A stretch of 64,000 bases of DNA from Massilia sp. MS-15 (GTDB lineage: Bacteria; Pseudomonadota; Gammaproteobacteria; Burkholderiales; Burkholderiaceae_D). Both the position numbers and the translations under genes were made by a program. Positions 51,964-61,396 of this stretch are shown here, one piece after another; position 1 is the stretch's first letter, and every line of letters starts with the position of its first letter. The DNA lies in NCBI RefSeq assembly GCF_020176695.1, contig NZ_JAIWIA010000007.1, forward strand, positions 124,001 to 188,000, in the 5' to 3' direction. The notes beneath the pieces were generated by a model. The model did not search any database and was not told where the DNA came from. It was given only the letters and a program-made list of their open reading frames with translations.

Positions 51964-53124
51964 ATGCACTTCGACTTCAACGAAGAACAGCGCCAGTTCG
52001 CCGATGCGCTCAAGCGCTGGATCGGACGCGACTACGGTTTCGAACAGCGCCGCGCGATCATCGGCTCCGAGGCCGGGACCTCGGCCGCGGCCTGGGCCAC
52101 CCTGGTGGAGCTGGGGATGACGGCGCTGCCGGTGCCCCAAGCCCAGGGCGGCTTCGACGGCGGCGCGCTCGACCTGTTCGTGGTGATGCGCGAACTGGGT
52201 CGCGGCCTGGTGGTGGAGCCCTACCTCGCGACCGTGCTGGGCGCGCGCTTCCTGATGCTGGCCGGGGCGGACACGGCCCACGCCACGGCGTTGCTGGAAC
52301 GCGTCGCTGCCGGCGACCTGAAACTCGCCTGCGCGCTCGGCGAGCGCCAGTCGCGCCACGATCTGCGCGACATCGCCACCCGCGCCGAGCGCGATGGCGC
52401 AGGCTGGCGCCTGTCGGGCCGCAAGAGCGCCGTCGTGCATGGCGCCGAGGCGGGCGTGCTGGTGGTCTCGGCGCGCAGCAGCGGCGCGCAGCGCGACGAA
52501 GCCGGCATCAGCCTGTTCGCGGTGCCGGCCGATGCGCCGGGGCTGGAGCTGCGTGGCTACCGCACGCTCGATGGCCTGCGCGCCGCCGAGGTGGTGCTGG
52601 ACGGCGTGCGGCTGCCCGCCGAGGCCCTGCTGGGCGCGCCCGATGCGGGCTGGGAACTGCTCGACGCCGGCGCCGACCATGGCGCCAGCCTGCTGTGCGC
52701 CGAAGCGCTGGGTGCGATGGAAGCGCTGTTCGAAGCCACCCTCGACTACCTCAAGACGCGCCAGCAGTTCGGCGTCCCGATCGGCAAGTTCCAGGCGCTG
52801 CAGCACCGCATGGCCGACATGTACCTGCACCTGGAACAGGCGCGCTCGATGGCCATGCTGGCCGCCGTCAAGCTCGACACCCTGGGCAGCGCGGACGGTG
52901 CCGAGCGCCGGCGCGTGGTGTCCGCCGCCAAATACCGCGTGGGGCAGGCGGCGCGCTTCGTCGGCCAGCAGGCGGTACAGCTGCATGGCGGCATGGGCGT
53001 GACCGACGAACTGGCCGCCGCCCACTACTTCAAGCGCCTGTCGATGATCGAGCTGACCCTGGGCGACCGCGACCATCACCTGGCGCGCTTCATGGCGCAG
53101 CCGGGCTTCCAGCTCGCCGCATGA
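51964..53124 (+). CDS. Acyl-CoA dehydrogenase, second subunit or paralog
   Basis: A 386-residue member of the same superfamily but more divergent: FNEEQRQFADALKRWIGRDY at the N-terminus, a middle domain with weakened SEPGAGSD equivalents (LACALGERQSRHDLRD), and a C-terminal domain with KTRQQFGVPIGKFQALQHRM and QLHGGMGVTDELAAAHYFKR. The weak middle motif is what is expected of a non-catalytic or partner subunit in heteromeric dehydrogenases. AAGGAGAA precedes its ATG; its stop overlaps the next gene by ATGA. Confidence 0.92.
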   Translation: MHFDFNEEQRQFADALKRWIGRDYGFEQRRAIIGSEAGTSAAAWATLVELGMTALPVPQAQGGFDGGALDLFVVMRELGRGLVVEPYLATVLGARFLMLAGADTAHATALLERVAAGDLKLACALGERQSRHDLRDIATRAERDGAGWRLSGRKSAVVHGAEAGVLVVSARSSGAQRDEAGISLFAVPADAPGLELRGYRTLDGLRAAEVVLDGVRLPAEALLGAPDAGWELLDAGADHGASLLCAEALGAMEALFEATLDYLKTRQQFGVPIGKFQALQHRMADMYLHLEQARSMAMLAAVKLDTLGSADGAERRRVVSAAKYRVGQAARFVGQQAVQLHGGMGVTDELAAAHYFKRLSMIELTLGDRDHHLARFMAQPGFQLAA

Positions 53125-53618
53125 ACGAGGACGGCATGAAGCAGACCTGGTATTTCGAGGATTTCTTTGCGGGCCAGGAGATCGACCTGGGCGAGCGTTG
53201 CGTGAGCGAGGAAGAGATCGTCGCCTTCGCCCGTGCCTACGATCCCCAGCCCTTCCACGTCGACCGCGAGGCGGCTGGCGCGTCGATCTACGGCGGCGTG
53301 ATCGCCAGCGGCTGGCATACCTGCAGCATGATGATGCGGATGGTGGTCGATGGCCTGATGTGCGCCGCCTCGAGCATGGGTTCGCCCGGCCTGGACGGCG
53401 TGCGCTGGCTGCGGCCGGTGCGCGCCGGCGACACGCTGCGGGTGCGCTACCTCACCACCGCCGTCAAGGCCTCGGCTTCGAAGCCCGACCGCGGCGTGGT
53501 GTGGTCGAAGTGGACCGCCACCAACCAGCACGGGGAAGAAGTCTGCACCATCGAAGGCATGGGCATGTTCGGACGCCGGCCCGCGGGAGGCGGCGATGCC
53601 GGTCACGATCCCGTTTGA
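53121..53618 (+). CDS. MaoC-like hot-dog dehydratase 1
   Basis: A 165-residue hot-dog protein. The R-hydratase-type active-site segment is present (ARAYDPQPFHVDREAAG, with D and H; then GGVIASGWHT). It likely hydrates enoyl-CoA. The start is either ATG 53121 (ATGA overlap) or 53136, which has GAGGA at a better distance. It overlaps the next MaoC gene by 23 bases, and such pairs can form heterodimers. Confidence 0.88.
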   Translation: MNEDGMKQTWYFEDFFAGQEIDLGERCVSEEEIVAFARAYDPQPFHVDREAAGASIYGGVIASGWHTCSMMMRMVVDGLMCAASSMGSPGLDGVRWLRPVRAGDTLRVRYLTTAVKASASKPDRGVVWSKWTATNQHGEEVCTIEGMGMFGRRPAGGGDAGHDPV

Positions 53619-54051
53619 CGGTTTGCCTGCCCTGGTCGGGACCGAGCTTGGCGTGTCGTCCTGGTTCGAGGTCGGCCAGCAGCGCATCGATACCTTTGCC
53701 GAGGCCACCGGGGACCGGCAGTGGATCCATGTGGATCCGCAGCGCTGCGCGCGCGAATCGCCTTTCGGCGGCCCGGTGGCGCACGGCTTCCTGACCCTGT
53801 CGCTGCTGCCGGCGATGCTGGAAAGCGCGCTTGCCATCGACGGCATGCGCATGGGCCTGAACTACGGCCTGGACCGGGTACGCTTTCCGGCACCCCTGCC
53901 GGCCGGCAGCCGGGTGCGCGGACGCTGGACGCTGGCGGCGTGCGATCCGGTCGACGGTGGCGTGCAGCTGACCTGGAGCGTGACGGTGGAAGCGGAGGGC
54001 GGCGGCAAGCCGGTCTGCGTCGCCAGCTTCCTGGTGCGCGCCTTCGCGTAG
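53596..54051 (+). CDS. MaoC-like hot-dog dehydratase 2
   Basis: A 151-residue protein with the full MaoC hydratase motif: FAEATGDRQWIHVDPQR, then FGGPVAHGFLTLSLLP, as in NodN/Rv0130-type enoyl-CoA hydratases. It shares the operon with two acyl-CoA dehydrogenases and MaoC 1, giving a set for dehydrogenation followed by hydration of an acyl-CoA. No thiolase or ligase gene is adjacent. Confidence 0.9.
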   Translation: MPVTIPFDGLPALVGTELGVSSWFEVGQQRIDTFAEATGDRQWIHVDPQRCARESPFGGPVAHGFLTLSLLPAMLESALAIDGMRMGLNYGLDRVRFPAPLPAGSRVRGRWTLAACDPVDGGVQLTWSVTVEAEGGGKPVCVASFLVRAFA

Positions 54052-54052
54052 G

Positions 54053-54104
54053 GTGGGCGGCTCCACCGGGAGGGGGGAGAGAAGGCTGCGGGTGCGCCGC
54101 CCAC
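54053..54104. repeat. Inverted repeat between convergent operons
   Basis: GTGGGCGGC at 54053-54061 and its exact complement GCCGCCCAC at 54096-54104, separated by 34 bases, followed by a GCGCTAGCGC palindrome near 54116-54125. It could act as a bidirectional terminator or be a REP-like dispersed element; no second copy was noticed in the window. Confidence 0.45.
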
Positions 54105-54150
54105 GCGGTCAGGCAGCGCTAGCGCAGCCGATACGGCGCAGCCACCCATC

Positions 54151-55377
54151 CTACGGCTGCCCGTACCTGGCCAGCTCCAGCTTGGCGATCGCGTTGCGGT
54201 GCACCTCGTCCGGCCCGTCCGCCAGCCGCAGCGCGCGGTTGCCGGCCCACTGGTAGGCCAGCGGGAATTCCTCGGACACGCCGGCCGCGCCATGCGCCTG
54301 GATCGCCCAGTCCAGCACGTCCTGCGCCACGTTCGGCGCCAGCACCTTGATCATGGCGATTTCGGCCTGCGCCCCCTTGTTGCCCACCGTGTCCATCATG
54401 TAGGCGGTCTTCAGCGTCAGCAGGCGCGCGGTGTCGATGCGGATGCGGCTCTCGGCGATGCGTTCGCGCCAGACGCCCTGTTCCGACAGCTTGCGCCCGA
54501 AGGCGATCCGGGTCTCGAGGCGCCGGCACATCAGTTCCAGCGCGCGCTCGGCCACGCCGATGGCGCGCATGCAGTGGTGGATGCGGCCCGGACCCAGGCG
54601 CCCCTGGGCGATCTCGAAGCCGCGTCCTTCGCCCAGCAGCATGTTGGCGGCCGGCACCCGCACGTTCTCGAACAGGATCTCGCAGTGCCCGTGCGGCGCG
54701 TCGTCATAGCCGAACACGGGCAGCGGGCGCAGGATGCGGATGCCCGGGGTATCGGCCGGCACCACGATCATCGATTGCTGGCGGTGGCGCGCCGCCTGCG
54801 GGTCGGTCTTGCCCATCACGATGAAGACCTTGCAGCGCGGATCGCCCGCGCCGGAGATCCACCATTTGTGGCCATTGATGAGGTAGTCGTCGCCATCGCG
54901 TTCGATGCGGGTGGCGATGTTGGTCGCGTCGGAAGAGGCGACCTCCGGCTCGGTCATCGCGAAGGCGGAGCGCATCTCGCCGCGCAGCAGGGGTTCCAGC
55001 CACTGCGCCTTGATCCCGTCACTGGCATAGCGTTCCAGCGTCTCCATGTTGCCGGTATCCGGGGCCGAACAGTTGAACACCTCGGGCGCCCAGGGCACGC
55101 GGCCCATGATCTCGCACAGCGGCGCGTAGTCGAGGTTGGACAAGCCTTCCGGCGCCCGGCTGGAGCTGGGCAGGAACAGGTTCCACAGGCCGGCCGCGCG
55201 CGCCAGCGGTTTCAGGCGCTCGATGAGCGCCAAAGGCAGCCAGCGCGTGCCGCGCTCGCGCGCGTTGGCCGCGATCTCCTCGCCGAAGGCGCGTTCGTTG
55301 GGATAGATATGCTCGTCCATGAAGGCGAGCAGGCGCGCCTGCAGTTCCTGGCAGCGCGGCGAATAGGCGAAGTCCAT
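54151..55377 (-). CDS. Acyl-CoA dehydrogenase, ACAD11-like
   Basis: A 408-residue flavoprotein. Signatures: [49 protein letters not shown] and the C-terminal [20 protein letters not shown]. This subgroup (FadE2/ACAD10/ACAD11-like) is typical of long-chain and 4-hydroxyacyl-CoA metabolism. It lies 16 bases after an aminoglycoside-phosphotransferase-like kinase gene, the same two parts that are fused in human ACAD10/11, where the kinase phosphorylates 4-hydroxyacyl-CoA before its conversion. Last gene of a three-gene operon. Confidence 0.93.
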   Translation of the reverse strand: MDFAYSPRCQELQARLLAFMDEHIYPNERAFGEEIAANARERGTRWLPLALIERLKPLARAAGLWNLFLPSSSRAPEGLSNLDYAPLCEIMGRVPWAPEVFNCSAPDTGNMETLERYASDGIKAQWLEPLLRGEMRSAFAMTEPEVASSDATNIATRIERDGDDYLINGHKWWISGAGDPRCKVFIVMGKTDPQAARHRQQSMIVVPADTPGIRILRPLPVFGYDDAPHGHCEILFENVRVPAANMLLGEGRGFEIAQGRLGPGRIHHCMRAIGVAERALELMCRRLETRIAFGRKLSEQGVWRERIAESRIRIDTARLLTLKTAYMMDTVGNKGAQAEIAMIKVLAPNVAQDVLDWAIQAHGAAGVSEEFPLAYQWAGNRALRLADGPDEVHRNAIAKLELARYGQP

Positions 55378-55393
55378 GGGTGTCCTTGTCGGT

Positions 55394-56458
55394 TTATCGG
55401 CTGCGGGCCGCGAAGCCCCACGCCATCTCGGCCATCGGGCGCGCGGCCTTGCCGTTCTCCAGGGCCTGGGCGCTGGCGGCGGTACCGTCCACGTAGCGCT
55501 TCATGATGCCCTGCATGATGGCGGCCAGGCGGAACATGTTGTAGGCAAGGTAGAAGTCGAAGTCTTCGCTGCGGATGGTCTTGCCAGTGCGTTCGCAGTA
55601 GCGCGCCACGTAGGCGTCCAGCGAAGGGATGCCGAGGGCGGCCAGGTCCAGGCCCGCGATGCCGCGGAAGCGCCCGGGGGGGATGTGCCAGCTCATGCAG
55701 TGGTAGGAAAAATCGGCGGCCGGGTGGCCGAGCGTCGACAGCTCCCAGTCCAGCACCGCCAGGATGCGCGGCTCGGTCGGGTGGAAGATCATGTTGTCGA
55801 GGCGGTAGTCGCCGTGCACGATGCTGGTGTCCTCGCCCGCCGGAATGTGCTGCGGCAGCCACTCGATCAGGCGGTCCATCGCCTCGATCGGTTCGGTGCT
55901 GGAAGCCTGGTACTGGCGCGTCCAGCGCTCGATCTGGCGCGCGAAATAATTCCCCGGCTTGCCGTAGTCGCCCAGGCCGAGCGCCGCGTAGTCCGCCGTG
56001 TGCAGCAGGGCGATGACGCGGTTCTGCTCGTCGTAGACGGCGGCGCGCTCGGCTGGCGACATGCCTGGCAGCGACTGGTCCCACAGCACCCGGCCCTCGA
56101 CGCATTCCATCACGTAGAAGGCGCGCCCGATCACGGCTTCGTCCAGGCACAGGGCGTACTGGCGCGGCACCGGGAAGCCGGCGCCGTGCAGCGCGCCCAT
56201 CACGCGGAACTCGCGGTCGATCGCATGGGCCGACGGCAGCAGCTTCGCGGCCGGGCCCGGCTTGGTGCGCAGCACGTAGCGCATGCCGCCGGCGCTCAGC
56301 CTGAAGGTGGGGTTGGACTGGCCGCCGCGGAACTGTTCCACGTCCGGGGCGCCGCCCGGGTAGCCCTCGACATGCTGCGCCATCCAGGCGCCCAGCGCGG
56401 CCGCGTCGAAGCGCTGGCGCTCGGACACCGGCTTGGTGCCCATCATTTCCTCGTACAT
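55394..56458 (-). CDS. APH/ChoK-like phosphotransferase (acyl-CoA associated)
   Basis: A 354-residue kinase-fold protein; ATG 56458 has GGAG upstream. Motifs: [12 protein letters not shown] (nucleotide loop), VLRTKPG (lysine), the Brenner motif [15 protein letters not shown] and the metal-binding [15 protein letters not shown]. In this subfamily (ACAD10/11 N-terminal half, levulinate-pathway kinases) the substrate is a hydroxyacyl-CoA rather than an antibiotic; the neighbouring dehydrogenase supports that. Antibiotic resistance is therefore not implied. Confidence 0.9.
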   Translation of the reverse strand: MYEEMMGTKPVSERQRFDAAALGAWMAQHVEGYPGGAPDVEQFRGGQSNPTFRLSAGGMRYVLRTKPGPAAKLLPSAHAIDREFRVMGALHGAGFPVPRQYALCLDEAVIGRAFYVMECVEGRVLWDQSLPGMSPAERAAVYDEQNRVIALLHTADYAALGLGDYGKPGNYFARQIERWTRQYQASSTEPIEAMDRLIEWLPQHIPAGEDTSIVHGDYRLDNMIFHPTEPRILAVLDWELSTLGHPAADFSYHCMSWHIPPGRFRGIAGLDLAALGIPSLDAYVARYCERTGKTIRSEDFDFYLAYNMFRLAAIMQGIMKRYVDGTAASAQALENGKAARPMAEMAWGFAARSR

Positions 56459-56523
56459 GGGGTCTCCGTTCTTCTGTTTGTCCCGCATTCTAGCCCGTTC
56501 CAGAGAAAAAAGGTACGGACGTG

Positions 56524-57258
56524 CTATTTCCCGGCGGGCGCAGGACGGCGGCTCCTGCGGTACTGGCGGTACAGCAGTTCCATCGTGGTCGCGCGGGCGT
56601 CCGGCTGCAGCGGGGCCGGGGGCAGGTAGTTGACCAGGCGTACCACCCAGTCGCGTGGCTCCGCTCCGACGTCGAGCGCATTGATGCAGCCCGCCGACTG
56701 GGCCAGGCCGCCCAGGAACAGGCGCTGGCCGGTCAGCGCGAAGGACAGGATGGCGCAGTTCACGCCGCCGTGCAGCACCAGGAGGCTGGTGTCCCAGTCC
56801 TCCAGCGCGCGCAGGCGGGCGAGGGCGGGGTGGACCCGGTCCATCAGTTCGCCCACCGATTCCCCGCCCAGGAAGCGCTGCCCTTCGTCGACCACGCCTT
56901 CGAAGGCGCCGGTGAAGGCGCGCCGCAGTTCGCCATCAGGGATCTGCGACAGGCGGCCGCCGCGGATCTCGTGCAGCGCCGGCCAGGCCTCGGGCGTGAT
57001 CGCCTGGCCACTGGCGGCCAGCACCCGCTGCGCCGTTTCCACCGTGCGCGGCAGGCCCGATACGATGACCCGGTCGAAGCGCACGCCGGCGGCGCGGAAG
57101 GCCTGCCCGGCCGCATCGGCCTGGTCGCGGCCGTCCGCGTTCAGGGGCACGCTTTCGGGCAGGTAGGGATTGCCGCCCTCGTCGAAGTAGCTGACGCTGC
57201 CGTGGCGCATCAGGTAGATGCGGCGCCGCTGGCCGGGTGCGGGGAGGGTGTCGTTCAT
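56524..57258 (-). CDS. Histidine phosphatase family (phosphoglycerate mutase-like) protein
   Basis: A 244-residue protein with the catalytic RHG motif (YLMRHGSVSYFD), a second active-site region (VSGLPRTVETAQRV) and the late histidine in LLVLHGGVNCAIL. ATG 57258 is preceded by AAGGAAG. It leads the operon with the APH-like kinase and the acyl-CoA dehydrogenase, where a phosphatase could act on phosphorylated acyl intermediates; this is inferred from position only. Divergent from the MSHA operon. Confidence 0.9.
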   Translation of the reverse strand: MNDTLPAPGQRRRIYLMRHGSVSYFDEGGNPYLPESVPLNADGRDQADAAGQAFRAAGVRFDRVIVSGLPRTVETAQRVLAASGQAITPEAWPALHEIRGGRLSQIPDGELRRAFTGAFEGVVDEGQRFLGGESVGELMDRVHPALARLRALEDWDTSLLVLHGGVNCAILSFALTGQRLFLGGLAQSAGCINALDVGAEPRDWVVRLVNYLPPAPLQPDARATTMELLYRQYRRSRRPAPAGK

Positions 57259-57418
57259 CGGCTTCCTTGGACTGTCGCTTGGCCTGGCCATCTTACACGC
57301 GATGCCGTTCCATCGAGGCGAAACCGCGACATTTTCCCGTTGGCAGCGTTTTTCGGCGGTTTCGGGCCGGGGTTCTGGCATAAAATATTTGCTGCAAGGC
57401 ATAAATCAAGGAATGTTC

Positions 57419-59122
57419 ATGGCAAGGCCGGAAAAAATTCGACTCGGCGAAGTGCTGATCCAGCAAAAGCTGCTGTCGGAAGAACAGCTCGAACAGGCGC
57501 TGGCGGACCAGAAGCGCACCGGGCGCAAGCTGGGACGGGTGTTCGTCGAGAGCGGCTTCGTCACCGAGGACCAGATCTCGAGCGCCCTGGCGCGCCAGCT
57601 GAACATTCCCACCATCAACCTCAAGTTCTACAACATCCACCCGGACCTGGTGCGGCTGCTGCCGGAGACGGCCGCGCGGCGCTTCCGCGCGCTGGTGCTG
57701 GAAGACCGGCGCGAGAGCGTGCTGGTGGGCGTGTCCGATCCGACCGACCTGTTCGCCTACGACGAGATCGCGCGCCTGCTCAAGCGCGGGGTCGAACTGG
57801 CCGTGGTCAATGAGACCGAGGTGCTGGCCGCGATCGACCGCATCTACCGCCGCACCGACCAGATCACCGACTTCGCGCGCGAGGTCGAGCAGGACGTGGG
57901 CGACGCCTCGGTCGATTTCGGCGCCCTGGCCGCCAATCCGGGCCTGGAAGAAGCGCCGGTGGTCAAGCTGCTGCAGTCGGTATTCGACGACGCGGCCCAG
58001 GTGCGCGCTTCCGATATCCACATCGAGCCGCAGGACGGGCGCCTGCAGATCCGCTTTCGCATCGACGGCGTGCTGCACCTGCAGACCGAGGCCGATATCA
58101 AGGTGGCGATGCCGCTGGCCCTGCGCCTCAAGCTGATGGCCGACCTCGACATCTCGGAAAAGCGCCTGCCGCAGGATGGCCGTTTCGCGGTCAAGGTGCG
58201 CAACCAGCGCATCGACGTGCGCCTGTCGACCATGCCGACCCAGTACGGCGAATCGGTGGTCATGCGTCTGCTGGGCCAGTCCGGCAACCAGCTGCGCCTG
58301 GACGCGATCGGCATGCCGCCGGAGCTGGTGGCGCGCTTCCGCCAGATCGTGCAGCGCCCGAACGGCCTGGTGCTGGTGACGGGCCCCACCGGCAGCGGCA
58401 AGACCACTACCCTGTACAGCGCGCTGTCGGAACTGAATTCGGTGGAAAAGAAGCTGATCACGGTGGAAGACCCGATCGAATACCGCCTGCCTGGCATCAA
58501 CCAGGTGCAGGTGAACGACAAGATCGACCTGGACTTCGCGCGCGTGCTGCGCTCGGCCCTGCGCCAGGATCCGGACATCGTGCTGGTGGGCGAGATGCGC
58601 GACCAGGAAACCGCCCAGATCGGCCTGCGCGCCGCGATGACCGGCCACCTGGTGCTGTCCACCCTGCACACCAACGACGCCGCCAGCACGCCGCTGCGCC
58701 TGATGGACATGGGGGTGCCGCGCTACATGGTGAGCGGTTCGCTGCAGGCGGTACTGGCGCAGCGCCTGGTGCGCCTGGTGTGCGAGAGCTGCACCACGCC
58801 CTACCAGCCGACGCCCACCGAGCACACCTGGCTCAAGGCGGAACTGGGCGAGACGGTCGACGCGCAGCGCTTTTTTTACGGGCGCGGCTGCTCGCACTGC
58901 AACGGCACCGGCTACCGTGGCCGCACCGGCGTGTACGAACTGCTGGAGATGACGCGCAAGGTGATCGACGCCGCCAACCACCCCGATCCGGCCCATTTCC
59001 TGAAGGCCGCCTATGCCGAGATGGGCGGCAACACGCTGCGCCGCCACGGCGTGGCGCTGGCCGTGCAGGGCCGCACCACCGTGTCGGAAGCGATGCGGGT
59101 CAGTAACCAGCACGACGAATAA
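57419..59122 (+). CDS. mshE: MSHA pilus assembly ATPase MshE
   Basis: A 567-residue cytoplasmic extension ATPase. ATG 57419 is chosen because AAGGA sits 6 bases upstream; 57413 is too close. Residues 8-60 form two tandem MshEN motifs (RLGEVLIQQKLLSEEQLEQA, KLGRVFVESGFVTEDQIS), the c-di-GMP binding site characterised in Vibrio MshE, so pilus extension should respond to c-di-GMP. The GspE/PilB core has Walker A GPTGSGKT (K328), DPDIVLVGEMRD, and a tetracysteine zinc site CESC...CSHC. First gene of the operon, overlapping mshG by one base; an AT-rich TAAAAT at 57381 may be the -10 box. Confidence 0.95.
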   Translation: MARPEKIRLGEVLIQQKLLSEEQLEQALADQKRTGRKLGRVFVESGFVTEDQISSALARQLNIPTINLKFYNIHPDLVRLLPETAARRFRALVLEDRRESVLVGVSDPTDLFAYDEIARLLKRGVELAVVNETEVLAAIDRIYRRTDQITDFAREVEQDVGDASVDFGALAANPGLEEAPVVKLLQSVFDDAAQVRASDIHIEPQDGRLQIRFRIDGVLHLQTEADIKVAMPLALRLKLMADLDISEKRLPQDGRFAVKVRNQRIDVRLSTMPTQYGESVVMRLLGQSGNQLRLDAIGMPPELVARFRQIVQRPNGLVLVTGPTGSGKTTTLYSALSELNSVEKKLITVEDPIEYRLPGINQVQVNDKIDLDFARVLRSALRQDPDIVLVGEMRDQETAQIGLRAAMTGHLVLSTLHTNDAASTPLRLMDMGVPRYMVSGSLQAVLAQRLVRLVCESCTTPYQPTPTEHTWLKAELGETVDAQRFFYGRGCSHCNGTGYRGRTGVYELLEMTRKVIDAANHPDPAHFLKAAYAEMGGNTLRRHGVALAVQGRTTVSEAMRVSNQHDE

Positions 59123-60357
59123 TGCCCTTCTTCGCCTACAAGGGCCGCAACGCGCGCGGCGAACTGATGCAGGGCGTGCTCGAGGGCGCCGACAGCGGCG
59201 CCGTGGCCGACCAGCTGTTCGCCACCGGCGTGACCCCGGTCGAGATCAGCGCGACCAGCCGCAAGGTGGCCAGCAGCGGCGCCGAGGGCGGCTGGTGGGC
59301 GCGTCTCACCGAACCGAAGATCACTTCCTTCGACGTGCAGCTGTTCAGCCGCCAGATGTACACCCTGCTCAAGTCGGGCGTGCCGATCATGCGCGGCCTG
59401 GCCGGCCTGCAGGAATCGGCGATCAACCGCGCCTTCGGGCGCGTGCTGAAGGACTTGCGCGAGTCGCTCGACTCGGGGCGCGAGCTGTCTTCCGCGATGC
59501 GCCGCCATCCGGAGGTGTTCAGTTCCTTCTACCTGTCGATGGTGCGGGTGGGCGAGATGACCGGGCGCCTGGAGGAAGTCTTCCTGCGCCTGTTCGAGCA
59601 CCTGGAATTCGACCGTGACATGCGCGAACGGGTCAAGACGGCGCTGCGCTACCCGAGCTTCGTGGTCATTGCGATGGCGATGGCGATGGTGGTCGTGAAC
59701 GTGTTCGTGATCCCGCAGTTCGTCAAGGTGTTCGAGTCCTTCGATTCCGAGCTGCCGCTGATGACGCGGATCCTGATCGGCAGCTCCGCGTTCATGGTGC
59801 GCTACTGGCCGCTGCTGGCGGCGCTGGCGGCCGGCGCCTTCATGGCGTTTCGGGCCTGGACCGCCACGCCCAGGGGCCGCTACACCTGGGACAGGCACAA
59901 GCTGCGCATCCCGATCGCCGGCAAGATCATCCACAAGGCGACCATGGCGCGCTTTGCGCGCAGCTTCGCGCTGTCGCAGCGCAGCGGGGTGCCGGTGGTG
60001 CAGGTGCTGACCGTGGTGTCGCAGACCGCCGATAACGCCTACCTGGCGGCGCGCATCGAGCAGATGCGCGACGGCGTCGAGCGCGGCGAAAGCATCCTGC
60101 GCACCGCGAGCGCGGCGAATGTCTTCACCCCGATCGTGCTGCAGATGATCGCCGTCGGCGAGGAATCGGGCTCGCTCGACGACCTGATGGACGAGATCGC
60201 CTCCATGTACGAGCGCGAGGTCGACTACGAGCTGAAGACACTGTCGAGCCAGATCGAGCCGATCCTGATCGTGTTCCTGGGCGCGATGGTGCTGGTGCTG
60301 GCGCTCGGCATCTTCCTGCCGATCTGGGACCTGGGCCGGGCGGCGTTCCAGAAGTGA
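59122..60357 (+). CDS. mshG: MSHA pilus inner-membrane platform protein MshG
   Basis: A 411-residue PilC/GspF-family protein. Two homologous T2SSF domains each start with QLFSRQMYTLLKSGVP- and ARSFALSQRSGVPV-like segments and end with a membrane pair; the terminal EPILIVFLGAMVLVLALGIFLPIWDL is typical. It couples the MshE motor to pilin insertion. TAATG overlap with mshE and GTGA overlap with the next gene show a tight operon. Confidence 0.95.
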   Translation: MPFFAYKGRNARGELMQGVLEGADSGAVADQLFATGVTPVEISATSRKVASSGAEGGWWARLTEPKITSFDVQLFSRQMYTLLKSGVPIMRGLAGLQESAINRAFGRVLKDLRESLDSGRELSSAMRRHPEVFSSFYLSMVRVGEMTGRLEEVFLRLFEHLEFDRDMRERVKTALRYPSFVVIAMAMAMVVVNVFVIPQFVKVFESFDSELPLMTRILIGSSAFMVRYWPLLAALAAGAFMAFRAWTATPRGRYTWDRHKLRIPIAGKIIHKATMARFARSFALSQRSGVPVVQVLTVVSQTADNAYLAARIEQMRDGVERGESILRTASAANVFTPIVLQMIAVGEESGSLDDLMDEIASMYEREVDYELKTLSSQIEPILIVFLGAMVLVLALGIFLPIWDLGRAAFQK

Positions 60358-60863
60358 TCGCGCTGACCGACCGGCTGCGCCCGCGCGGCCACACCCTGTT
60401 CGAGCTCGGCGTCGTCGCCTGCCTGTTCGCCGCCCTGGTCGGGATCTTCCTCACCTACGTGCCGCGCTACCGGGCCGAGGCGGAAGGGGTGCAGGCCAGG
60501 CAGGTGGTGGCCGCCCTGCGCAGCGCGCTGTCCGCGCGCGCGGCCCAGGTGGCCGCGGCGCAGGGCGAAGCGGGCCTGCGGGCGCTGGCCATGCAAAACC
60601 CGGTGGAATGGCTGCAGCGGCCTCCGGAAAACTATCTCGGCGAATATTACAGGCCCGATGCCGCTTTGCTCCCGGCCGGGCATTGGTATTTTGACCGGGC
60701 TGATAAAATCCTCGTGTATTTCCCCAACAGATATAAAAGTTTTTCGTCAGAATCATCAAAGTTGCTGAGGATCAAGGTAAAATTTCTAAGCTTGCCAAGC
60801 TCGGTCGCAAAGCGTGGACGGAGCGTGGAAACCATGGGATTGGCGCTGGAAGAAATCGATTGA
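60354..60863 (+). CDS. mshF: MshF-like pilus protein
   Basis: A 169-residue protein starting at GTG 60354, overlapping mshG by four bases. The N-terminus is pilin-like but degenerate (RGHTLFELGVVACLFAALVG: a glutamate five residues after the glycine-histidine, then a membrane helix). The 3' third is conspicuously AT-richer than its surroundings and encodes a Ser/Lys-rich sequence. The name follows from gene order between mshG and mshA; sequence support for MshF itself is modest. Confidence 0.7.
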   Translation: MIALTDRLRPRGHTLFELGVVACLFAALVGIFLTYVPRYRAEAEGVQARQVVAALRSALSARAAQVAAAQGEAGLRALAMQNPVEWLQRPPENYLGEYYRPDAALLPAGHWYFDRADKILVYFPNRYKSFSSESSKLLRIKVKFLSLPSSVAKRGRSVETMGLALEEID

Positions 60864-60929
60864 GCCATTCCCATTCATTTTTGCAATGCGGTTCCATTTC
60901 GGACCATTCTTTTTCGGAGAAGTAAAATA

Positions 60930-61385
60930 ATGAACAGCAACTTCAAACGCAGCGCCCAAGGCGGTTTCACCCTGATCGAGCTGATCGTTGTGATCGTCAT
61001 CCTGGGTATCCTGGCCGCAACCGCGCTGCCGAAGTTCATCGACCTGGGCAAGGATGCGCGCGAAGCGAGCGTCAAGGGCGTGCGTGGCGCGATGAATTCC
61101 GCCTCGGCGCTGGTGCACGGCAAGTGGCTGGTCAAGGCCGAAAATCCGGTGGTGGTCGATGGCGGCAGCATCTCGGTGAACACGGCCGGTTTCCCTGACG
61201 GCGCCGGCATCGTGGCCGCCGCCAGCCTGTCGGCCTCCGACTACACGATCACCACCACCGCCACCACCGTGACCGTCTCGCCAAAGGGCCTGACCACGGC
61301 GATCGAGACCGCCGGCAGCTGCACCGTGACCTACACCATCGCGACCGGCGTCGCCACCGTGCCCGACACCCTCGTCTGCGGCTGA
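60930..61385 (+). CDS. mshA: MSHA major pilin MshA
   Basis: A 151-residue type IVa prepilin: 12-residue leader, prepilin-peptidase site G12|F13 in [21 protein letters not shown]17 as the conserved Glu5, and a Thr/Ala-rich globular domain. Two cysteines near the C-terminus (GSCTVTY, LVCG) fit the usual disulphide loop. GGAG precedes the ATG. Being the first classic pilin after mshE-G-F, with its own 66-base AT-rich leader, it is the likely major subunit. Confidence 0.92.
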   Translation: MNSNFKRSAQGGFTLIELIVVIVILGILAATALPKFIDLGKDAREASVKGVRGAMNSASALVHGKWLVKAENPVVVDGGSISVNTAGFPDGAGIVAAASLSASDYTITTTATTVTVSPKGLTTAIETAGSCTVTYTIATGVATVPDTLVCG

Positions 61386-61396
61386 TCTTCCCCACC

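Noticed and set aside
55394..56458. APH-like phosphotransferase as an aminoglycoside resistance gene
   Set aside because: It sits in an acyl-CoA operon and its sequence is of the ACAD10/11-associated kinase type, so antibiotic resistance is not supported.
57376..57392. TGGCATAAAATATTTGCT upstream of mshE as a sigma-54 promoter
   Set aside because: The distance between the GG and GC elements is 12 bases; sigma-54 needs about 10. The stretch is better read as containing a TAAAAT -10 box.
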